Origin: Planctomycetota bacterium | GTDB taxonomy: Bacteria > Planctomycetota > SZUA-567 | Assembly (NCBI GenBank): GCA_031270145.1 | Contig: JAISYD010000072.1 | Coordinates: forward strand, 1 to 12,109 | Direction of reading: 5' to 3' | DNA length: 12,109 nt | Shown: positions 6,619 to 11,708 of the stretch, piece after piece | Numbering within the stretch: position 1 is the first letter of the stretch | Layout: every line of letters starts with the position of its first letter | Notes under the pieces: generated by a model | Database searches by the model: none | Told to the model about the DNA's origin: nothing | Seen by the model: the letters and a program-made list of their open reading frames with translations, nothing else | Translations under genes and position numbers: made by a program

Positions 6619-7518
6619 ATGGCGCATTTTTTCGCCCTTGCCGCCGCCCTGTTACTGGCCTCCACCGCCCGATTCGGGCGGTTGGAGGCGGCCGATCCGG
6701 GCGCGGACGCGATCAAATACCGGATTGGCGGGGCGACATTATGGGCCATCGCCGATTCACGCGGGGATCGCGACATGGCGGTCTTTGCCGGCGCCGATCC
6801 GGAGGCGGTGCGGCGTCTCGTCCCCACCGGAAAAGCGCCGTCCGCCATCATGGTTTTCGCCATTCGGTCCGGCGCTTCCACCATCCTTGTCGACGCCGGC
6901 CTTGGCGCCCCCGGCGGCAGCCGACTTTGGGCCGGACTGGCCAAAGCCGGCATAGATCCGGCCGAAGTCGATCTGGCGCTGATCACCCATATGCACGGCG
7001 ATCACATCGGCGGGCTGCTCCGGGACAACGCCAGGGCCTTTCCCAACGCCAAGGTGAAAATCGGCCGGATTGAGCGCGACTTCTGGCTGAGCGATCGGGC
7101 CATGGCGGCGGATCCGTCCCGCAAAGGCAATTTCGAACTGGCCCGCCGGGTGGCGGCGGCTTATGCCGGTTCCATTGAAACCTTCGAATTCGGCGACCTG
7201 GTCGCGCCCGGCATCCAGGCGATCGACGCGGCGGGGCACACTCCCGGCCATACCGCCTTCCTCCTGGAATCGGAGGGAGAAAAACTGTTCTTCATCGGCG
7301 ATCTGCTCCACGCCGCCGCCCTGCAGTTTCCCCGGCCCGACATCAACGCCAGTTACGACATGATCCCGACGGACGCGGCCGCCGCCCGGCGGCGGTTGCT
7401 GGAGCGGGCGGCGCGGGAGGGATTGCCGGTGGCCGGCATCCACCTACCCTTCCCCGGCCTTGGCCGGGTGGGGAAAACCGGCGGGCCGGGCTTCACTTAC
7501 CAACCCTGGGAGGATTGA
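6619..7518 (+). CDS. Exported metallo-beta-lactamase-fold hydrolase (methyl parathion hydrolase-like)
   Basis: A 299-aa MBL-fold metallohydrolase. The metal-binding motif HMHGDH is at 124-129. H207/H211 (GHTPGH), D228 (GDLLH) and H275 (GIHLPFPGLG) supply the remaining ligands for two metal ions. The C-terminal block (LQFPRPDIN, then IHLPFPGLGRV) resembles methyl parathion hydrolase and related lactonase-like enzymes rather than true beta-lactamases; the natural substrate is unknown. The N-terminus AHFFALAAALLLAST looks like a secretion leader, so it probably acts in the periplasm. The ATG at 6619 is preferred because GAGAGGAGAG (6601-6610) stands 8 nt upstream. An in-frame ATG at 6577 overlaps the dehydrogenase stop (ATGA) and would add an Arg-rich stretch (RPRSSLERR) that could be a normal leader n-region, so it cannot be excluded. 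Only 3 nt separate it from argJ. Confidence 0.9.
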   Translation: MAHFFALAAALLLASTARFGRLEAADPGADAIKYRIGGATLWAIADSRGDRDMAVFAGADPEAVRRLVPTGKAPSAIMVFAIRSGASTILVDAGLGAPGGSRLWAGLAKAGIDPAEVDLALITHMHGDHIGGLLRDNARAFPNAKVKIGRIERDFWLSDRAMAADPSRKGNFELARRVAAAYAGSIETFEFGDLVAPGIQAIDAAGHTPGHTAFLLESEGEKLFFIGDLLHAAALQFPRPDINASYDMIPTDAAAARRRLLERAAREGLPVAGIHLPFPGLGRVGKTGGPGFTYQPWED

Positions 7519-7521
7519 GAA

Positions 7522-8733
7522 ATGGAAAAGCCACGCGCTCTGGAAAACGTCCCCGGCTTCAAGGTGGCGGCGGTCGAAGCCGGCATCCGCGACTGGCCAA
7601 CGCCGCGAAACGATCTGGCCCTGATCGCCGCCGACGCCCCAGTTTCGGCCGCCGGGGTCTTCACCCTGAACCAAGTGGCGGCGGCGCCGGTCAAAATCGA
7701 CCGCAAGCATCTCGGGGTTTCCGGCGGCGTGGCCCGCGCCGTGCTGGTCAACGCCGGAGTGGCCAACGCCTGTACCGGCCGCGAAGGCAAGGCGAACGCC
7801 TTGAAGTGCGTCCGCCGGCTGGGGCGGAAGCTCGGCGCGCCGGATGAACAGGCGCTGATTGCCTCCACCGGCGTCATCGGGGTGCAACTGCCGCTGGCGA
7901 AAATGGAAAAGGGCATTGATCGGGCGGTGGCGGCCCTGGGCAAGGCGAAAGCCGGCGATTTCGCCAGGGCGATAATGACCACCGACCTCAGACCCAAGGA
8001 GGCGGCGGCGGTACTAGACGAGGAGGCCGGACTGATCATGGCCGGCGCCTGCAAGGGTTCCGGCATGATCGCCCCCAACATGGCCACCATGCTGGCCTTT
8101 ATCCTCACCAACGCCGCCGCCGCGCCGAAGGCGTTGGCGGCGGCGTTGGACGAAGTGGTCCCCGCCACCTTCAACCTGGTATCGGTGGATGGCGACACCT
8201 CCACCAACGACAGCCTCTTCCTGTTGGCCTCGGGGACAACCGGCGTTCCGGCCATCGCCAAGACGTCAGGCAAGCGTTTCGACAAATTCGTCGAATGCCT
8301 GCACCAGGTTTGCCTTTCACTTTGCTCCCAGATAGCCCGCGATGGCGAAGGGGCCAGCAAATTGGTGAAAATCCTGGTGACCGGGGCGAAGAAACGCAAG
8401 GACGCCGTCGCCGCCGCCAAAACCATCGCCGAAAGCCCGCTGGTCAAAACCGCCATGTTTGGGAACGATCCCAACTGGGGACGGATCATCTGCGCCCTGG
8501 GGCGGAGCGCCGCCAAGGTGGACGAGGCAAAAACATCGATGTCCCTGTGCGGCAAAAGCATGTTTGAAAAAGGAGCGCCGGTCAACTTCAACAAGGCCGA
8601 ATTGTCGAAAGCCATGAAGGCGGAAAAGATTGAGCTGGCGGTGGATCTTGGCCTGGGCAAAGCCGAAGCGACCGCGCTGACCTGCGATCTGTCATATGAT
8701 TACGTCAAAATAAACGCCGATTACACCACTTGA
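7522..8733 (+). CDS. argJ: Bifunctional ornithine acetyltransferase/N-acetylglutamate synthase (ArgJ)
   Basis: A 403-aa ArgJ of normal length. It transfers the acetyl group from N-acetylornithine to glutamate, closing the cyclic arginine pathway, and in some species also makes N-acetylglutamate from acetyl-CoA. The proenzyme cleaves itself before the catalytic Thr, seen here as T189 in APNMATML (184-191). STGVIG (115-120) forms the oxyanion-hole region, NAGVANACTG (77-86) and GDTSTNDS (224-231) are signature blocks, and the protein ends in YVKINADYTT as expected. FGNDPNWGR is also present near residue 313. The start is the ATG at 7522 with GGGAGG (7508-7513) 8 nt upstream. It sits between the MBL-fold hydrolase (3-nt gap) and miaA. 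No other arginine gene is in the window. Whether it is mono- or bifunctional cannot be decided from the sequence. Confidence 0.97.
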   Translation: MEKPRALENVPGFKVAAVEAGIRDWPTPRNDLALIAADAPVSAAGVFTLNQVAAAPVKIDRKHLGVSGGVARAVLVNAGVANACTGREGKANALKCVRRLGRKLGAPDEQALIASTGVIGVQLPLAKMEKGIDRAVAALGKAKAGDFARAIMTTDLRPKEAAAVLDEEAGLIMAGACKGSGMIAPNMATMLAFILTNAAAAPKALAAALDEVVPATFNLVSVDGDTSTNDSLFLLASGTTGVPAIAKTSGKRFDKFVECLHQVCLSLCSQIARDGEGASKLVKILVTGAKKRKDAVAAAKTIAESPLVKTAMFGNDPNWGRIICALGRSAAKVDEAKTSMSLCGKSMFEKGAPVNFNKAELSKAMKAEKIELAVDLGLGKAEATALTCDLSYDYVKINADYTT

Positions 8734-8741
8734 TCCGTCCC

Positions 8742-9734
8742 ATGGCGCAGCCTCTTCGCATCATCGTCGGAAGCACCGCCAGCGGCAAGGAGGATCTGGC
8801 CCTGGCCTGCGCCAAGTTGGCCGGAGGCGAAATCGTCTCCGTAGACTCGATGAAGGTTTACCGCCGGCTTGAGACGGCCACCGCCAAACCTTCGGCCGCC
8901 GCCCGCGCCGCTGTCCGGCACCATTGCCTGGATCTAGTTGAACCGGAGCAATCCTTCTCGGCCGCCGATTTTGTCAAGGCCGCCGACGCCGCCATCCAGG
9001 ACATCCGCTCCCGGAGCGCCATTCCCTTCCTTTCCGGCGGTTCCGCCTTCTATTATAAAGCCCTGCTGGAAGGATTGTTCGAGGGGCCGGGGGCGGAGCC
9101 GGAAATCCGGTTGGAGTTGGAGGCGCGGGCGGATCGCGAGGGGACCAAGGCGTTGCATCGGGAATTGGCGGCCAAAGACCCGGCGGCGGCGGCTAAGATC
9201 CATGCCGCCGACCGGCGGCGTCTGATCCGGGCCCTGGAGGTAGCCGCCGTCACCGGCTCCGGCATCAGTCGCCGGCAGACCCAATGGCCTGGTTTCCACG
9301 CTTCCGGCGCGCCAAAGGAAGGATCCGGGAGGGTCGATTTTTTCGCCGCCCCCCGCCATGCCTTCACAATGATACGCCTAGTCAGAAACCGCGATGATCT
9401 GCGCGGGCGGATACGTTCCCGGGTGGGGCGCATGGCGGCGAACGGCTTGCGGGAGGAGGCGGAATGGGTATTCGCCAACCGGAAGCGCCTGGCGCAAACA
9501 CCCCTGCAGGCGGTCGGCTACAAGGAGTTTTTCCCTTTTTTCCTGGGGGAGGCGACTTGGGAGGATTCGCTCGAAAAACTTTGCCTCGCCACCAACCGCT
9601 TGGTGCGCGGTCAAGACACCTGGTTCCGGAAATTCCCGGCCCGGGAAGTATTCCTCGCCCCGGACGCCGATATCGGACAGCTTGCCGGACAATTGGCCGA
9701 CACGGTATTTTCGCCGCATCCGGCCAAGCCCTGA
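8742..9734 (+). CDS. miaA: tRNA dimethylallyltransferase (MiaA), diverged P-loop
   Basis: A 330-aa MiaA homologue, which prenylates N6 of A37 in tRNAs that read codons beginning with U, using dimethylallyl diphosphate. VSVDSMKVYR (32-41) contains the catalytic Asp (D35). LFEGPGAEPEIR (112-123), DRRRLIRALEV (157-167), GYKEFFPF and DTWFRKF follow in family order. Two positions deviate. The P-loop reads GSTASGKE (10-17), with Glu in place of the Ser/Thr after Lys. The usual GGT before the next helix is GGS (99-101). The ATG at 8742 fits the normal N-terminus, but no good ribosome site precedes it. A TTG at 8730, overlapping the argJ stop (TTGA), is an alternative that adds four residues. Both imply translation coupled to argJ. 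It is the last gene of the plus-strand run and converges on the OB-fold gene. The tRNA-Ser(UGA) at 11458 is an expected substrate. Confidence 0.93.
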   Translation: MAQPLRIIVGSTASGKEDLALACAKLAGGEIVSVDSMKVYRRLETATAKPSAAARAAVRHHCLDLVEPEQSFSAADFVKAADAAIQDIRSRSAIPFLSGGSAFYYKALLEGLFEGPGAEPEIRLELEARADREGTKALHRELAAKDPAAAAKIHAADRRRLIRALEVAAVTGSGISRRQTQWPGFHASGAPKEGSGRVDFFAAPRHAFTMIRLVRNRDDLRGRIRSRVGRMAANGLREEAEWVFANRKRLAQTPLQAVGYKEFFPFFLGEATWEDSLEKLCLATNRLVRGQDTWFRKFPAREVFLAPDADIGQLAGQLADTVFSPHPAKP

Positions 9735-9764
9735 CCAGACGTCGCCAAACGCGGCCTGGGATAA

Positions 9765-9789
9765 GACGAGGGAGATGGCGGTCCCCGTC
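9765..9789. terminator. Possible terminator between convergent genes
   Basis: GACG-A-GGGA (9765-9773) can pair with TCCCCGTC (9782-9789), leaving one bulged A and an 8-nt loop, in the 55-bp gap between the convergent miaA and OB-fold gene stops. No T run follows on either strand, so intrinsic termination is uncertain. Confidence 0.25.
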
Positions 9790-10329
9790 TCAGGGGAAAT
9801 CAACCAGTTGCGCGTCACGCAGGGTGATGCCTAGCGTCATGCCTTGGCAAATGCCACGCACCGCCGCCTTGCCGCCCCTCTCCGGGGCGCCGGCAAGGGA
9901 GGCGCCGGGCGCGAGCAGGCAACGTATGACCTTGCCGCCCCGCCCGTCCGACAAGCTGATCCAAGGCCGAGCCGCGCCCGCCCCGCCCGTCTTTTCCACC
10001 CTTCCCAAAAGAATCAACTCCTTGTCCTTGAACAGCGCGTCGGCGGCCGGTTCGTTGGCGGCATAGGCTGCCGCCAGTTCCGAAGCCCAAATCTCAAGCG
10101 CCCCGCCGGGTTGGACGCGATAGGTGAATTCCGCCTTTTCCGAAGCGCGCAGCTGTCCCGCCGGCGGCGTGGCGCCGGAGGCGGCGTCCGGGCTGGCCGA
10201 GGTGACCGTGTCCCCGCCGCCGCCGTCGGCTCCGGCCGCTCCGTCGGGAACCAGCGCGGCCAAGGCAAGCGCCAGCATCGGACCGGCGAGGATGGCGAGA
10301 CGAAGGCGTAAGAGCCGCGTCATGGGCAT
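9790..10329 (-). CDS. Exported OB-fold (tRNA_anti-like) protein, function unknown
   Basis: A 179-aa small exported protein. Residues 1-34 form a leader (MTRLLRLRLAILAG then Ala/Leu-rich, cleavage likely near AAGA). There is no lipobox Cys. A low-complexity Gly/Ala/Ser/Pro linker runs to about residue 60. The C-terminal part from about 82 reads ASELAAAYAANEPAADALF, then KDKELILLGRVEK, ISLSDG, and AAVRGICQGM with ITLRDAQLV. This matches the pattern of the tRNA_anti-like OB-fold family (conserved AYxxNExxAD, YK/FKxKxLxxxGxV, VxGxCxG, LxDCxLV), known mostly from envelope proteins of unknown role; nucleic-acid binding should not be assumed. The ATG at 10329 has AGGA five bases upstream. The gene follows the nucleotidyltransferase on the same strand after 29 nt, so the two are probably cotranscribed. 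Confidence 0.8.
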   Translation of the reverse strand: MPMTRLLRLRLAILAGPMLALALAALVPDGAAGADGGGGDTVTSASPDAASGATPPAGQLRASEKAEFTYRVQPGGALEIWASELAAAYAANEPAADALFKDKELILLGRVEKTGGAGAARPWISLSDGRGGKVIRCLLAPGASLAGAPERGGKAAVRGICQGMTLGITLRDAQLVDFP

Positions 10330-10358
10330 ATCCGTCCTTTTTCAGGCTTGGTCCCGAC

Positions 10359-11096
10359 CTATTTTTGCCCGCGCGCCCGGAGATGGCCGCTGAACTCCAT
10401 TTCCTGCACCCGCCGCGCGGTCACCAGATCGTTCAGAGTGTCCAATTCGGCCCATTCGTGCCCGGCTATGTCGTGGAAGTCGACGTACATGTCCTGGCTA
10501 AGGATCAACTGAATAAGCGCGTATTCGGACCAATTGTTGAGATCGTTGGCCTCGATCATCAATTCGGTCTGCTGTCGCACCGCCACCGCCGTCTCGGCGC
10601 TCATCTGTATCACCCCGGCGTATTCGCCATAGCCGGCTTTGAAGCTCTTGGCCATGAGGGTGACGCGCCGGCCCTCCACAATCACGCCGCAATCTAGGTT
10701 GTCCCGCTTGTTGGAGTCCAGGACGATGGTGGCGGGGTTTTTCAACGCCGCCACCTCGGCCAGCGCCGCCTCGCTAAGCACGATGTCGCCGTTGATCAGC
10801 ACGATGTCGTCATCCAGCTTGTTCCTGGCGAACCAAAGCGAGGCGATGCTGTTCGACACCGAATAGAAGGGGTTCTGGATGACCTCGACATGGGGCGGCA
10901 GAACGGCGCGGATTTCATTGTGCATGAAGCCGAGGACATAGACGATTTCCGCCGCCGGGGCGATTTTTCTGAGGACGCGCGCCATGCGCTCGGCCACGGT
11001 CTCGCCATGCCCCAGATGCATCAGGCATTTCGGGGTGGTATTGGTGAAGGGATGCATGCGCGTCCCCTGTCCGGCCGCCAGGATTACGAAACGCAT
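10359..11096 (-). CDS. Nucleotidyltransferase of the LicC/MobA-like NTP-transferase fold
   Basis: A 245-aa single-domain nucleotidyltransferase that activates a phosphorylated sugar or choline-type head group with an NTP. The nucleotide-binding motif is LAAGQGTRM (6-14), followed by PKCL (22-25). YVLGFMHNEI (53-62), NPFYSVSNSIASLW (75-88) and INGDIVL (101-107, metal-binding D104) are typical of the group. WAELDTLNDL (215-224) matches the C-terminal E-I/L-D-T/N-x-x-D-L motif seen in CTP:phosphocholine cytidylyltransferase-like (LicC) proteins and some sugar-1-phosphate enzymes. The start is the ATG at 11096, with GAAGGGTG 7 nt ahead and the family N-terminus beginning at once. Longer in-frame extensions start upstream of the predicted transcription start and are unlikely. 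The promoter is at 11177-11205, and the OB-fold gene lies downstream. No kinase or transferase that would reveal the substrate is present. Confidence 0.88.
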   Translation of the reverse strand: MRFVILAAGQGTRMHPFTNTTPKCLMHLGHGETVAERMARVLRKIAPAAEIVYVLGFMHNEIRAVLPPHVEVIQNPFYSVSNSIASLWFARNKLDDDIVLINGDIVLSEAALAEVAALKNPATIVLDSNKRDNLDCGVIVEGRRVTLMAKSFKAGYGEYAGVIQMSAETAVAVRQQTELMIEANDLNNWSEYALIQLILSQDMYVDFHDIAGHEWAELDTLNDLVTARRVQEMEFSGHLRARGQK

Positions 11097-11176
11097 ATCG
11101 CTACACCCTTCGGTCAAAATTTTGGCGGAAGAAAAGCCCCTGCGGTCGGACGTCAAGGGACGCCGACCATGAACCA

Positions 11177-11205
11177 AACATAATGGCGGCGCCGTGTTTT
11201 GTCAA
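11177..11205 (-). promoter_or_regulatory. Sigma70-type promoter for the nucleotidyltransferase operon
   Basis: On the minus strand, a perfect TTGACA (11205-11200) is followed after exactly 17 bp by TATGTT (11182-11177). Transcription would start near 11170, leaving a leader of roughly 75 nt before the ATG at 11096. This is the best promoter by sequence in the window. Confidence 0.7.
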
Positions 11206-11407
11206 GCGATTATGCCGGCGCTTCCGATATTTGTCCTTCGTAGCCGCCACGGAGCAGCCTTGCCCCTCAACCGGCCTGGCCTTTCGATCGGTACGTCGAA
11301 TATGTTGCCCGCGCGGGGCCATTGTTTCGGCCGGGATCGGAGCGCGCCGCGTACTAGCCTCACTCGGGAAGCGGCCGGGGAAGTCGCGAATTTTTTCAAT
11401 AAACCAT
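11206..11407. other. Intergenic stretch with no recognisable gene
   Basis: Between the promoters of the nucleotidyltransferase and tRNA-Ser I see no coding pattern on either strand. The short open frames here give Arg/Pro/Ser-rich translations without motifs. One of them (+, 11183-11494) runs straight through the tRNA and must be spurious. I see no inverted or direct repeat of note within this part; the neighbouring palindrome begins at 11421. Confidence 0.5.
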
Positions 11408-11436
11408 TTGCGGAACACGAGGTTAATGAATATATT
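11408..11436 (+). promoter_or_regulatory. Likely promoter of tRNA-Ser
   Basis: TTGCGG (11408-11413, 3 of 6) and TATATT (11431-11436, 5 of 6) are 17 bp apart. The start would fall near 11443, about 15 nt before the mature tRNA 5' end. The -10 box lies inside the perfect palindrome at 11421-11444, so part of its match may come from that element. Confidence 0.45.
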
Positions 11437-11444
11437 CATTAACC
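11421..11444. repeat. Perfect 24-bp AT-rich palindrome upstream of tRNA-Ser
   Basis: The 12-bp half GGTTAATGAATA is followed immediately by its exact reverse complement, with no spacer. It is conspicuously AT-rich in GC-rich surroundings, ends 13 bp before the tRNA, and covers its putative -10 box. It could be a dimeric-regulator operator or a site left by a mobile element. Confidence 0.85.
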
Positions 11445-11457
11445 GGAAACGCCAGGC

Positions 11458-11545
11458 GGAGAGATGGCCGAGCGGTTTAAGGCGTCGGTCTTGAAAACCG
11501 ATGCGGGGCAACCCGCCGGGGGTTCGAATCCCTCTCTCTCCGCCA
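11458..11545 (+). tRNA. tRNA-Ser(UGA), CCA encoded
   Basis: The acceptor stem GGAGAGA (11458-11464) pairs with TCTCTCC (11535-11541). The anticodon stem TCGGT/ACCGA (11485-11489, 11497-11501) encloses CTTGAAA with anticodon TGA at 11492-11494. A long variable arm (GCGGGGCAACCCGC) marks a class II tRNA, as expected for serine. The T arm GGGGG/CCCTC encloses TTCGAAT (11523-11529). Discriminator G is followed by a genomic CCA (11543-11545). It reads UCN codons. A36-A37-A38 fits MiaA recognition. Its 3' end is the likely integration site of the element that follows. Confidence 0.97.
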
Positions 11546-11561
11546 GTTTACGATTCACCCG

Positions 11562-11594
11562 AATCCGCCAACGTCCAATAATCCTTGGCGGATT
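11562..11594 (+). terminator. Hairpin after tRNA-Ser, probable terminator
   Basis: AATCCGCCAA (11562-11571) and TTGGCGGATT (11585-11594) are perfectly complementary over 10 bp with a 13-nt loop, followed by a moderately T-rich TGCTGTTATAT. It would end the tRNA transcript. Because it lies inside the presumed element, it may instead be an integrase or excisionase site. Confidence 0.5.
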
Positions 11595-11599
11595 TGCTG

Positions 11600-11618
11600 T
11601 TATATGATAATCGTTATC
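11600..11618. promoter_or_regulatory. Fur-box-like dyad upstream of the integrase
   Basis: TGATAATCGTTATC (11605-11618) contains the dyad GATAA-TCG-TTATC and matches the inner and right part of the classical 19-bp Fur box well (14 of 19 over 11600-11618), while the left hexamer matches poorly. It lies about 20 bp upstream of the integrase -35 box. Regulation by iron is only a hypothesis. Confidence 0.3.
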
Positions 11619-11640
11619 CCGTGTCGTCCAAACAAATCCC

Positions 11641-11669
11641 TTGACAGCCTAGCCATTTGCAGTTATTTA
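11641..11669 (+). promoter_or_regulatory. Promoter of the integrase gene
   Basis: A perfect TTGACA (11641-11646) stands 17 bp before TATTTA (11664-11669), a weak -10. Transcription would begin around 11676, inside the left arm of the inverted repeat that follows, giving a leader of about 30 nt. Confidence 0.5.
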
Positions 11670-11707
11670 TGCTGGTATGCAAACCCCTAAATGGGAGGAT
11701 ACCAGCA
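11670..11707 (+). promoter_or_regulatory. Inverted repeat enclosing the integrase ribosome site
   Basis: TGCTGGTAT (11670-11678) and ATACCAGCA (11699-11707) are perfect 9-bp complements that end one base before the integrase ATG. Between them lies the ribosome site GGGAGG (11693-11698). Its GGG can pair with CCC (11685-11687) in an inner stem with loop TAAAT. The element could be an autoregulatory operator over the transcription start or an RNA hairpin hiding the ribosome site. Confidence 0.6.
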
Positions 11708-11708
11708 A

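Noticed and set aside
7497..8660. 387-codon minus-strand open frame over argJ
   Set aside because: It is a shadow of a full-length ArgJ; no motif, no ribosome site, no partner gene.
11097..11177. N-terminal extension of the nucleotidyltransferase up to 11177
   Set aside because: The family N-terminus begins at 11096 with a good ribosome site, and the predicted transcription start (about 11170) lies inside the extension.
11183..11494. Plus-strand frame of 103 codons before the integrase
   Set aside because: It reads into the tRNA-Ser gene and ends in RWPSGLRRRS, a common artefact of translating tRNA-Ser; it also covers both promoters.
11539..11570. Short direct repeat TCCGCCA (11539-11545 and 11564-11570) as a possible att core pair
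   Set aside because: Seven bases 25 bp apart is too short and too close to flank an element; the second copy is better explained as an arm of the hairpin at 11562-11594.
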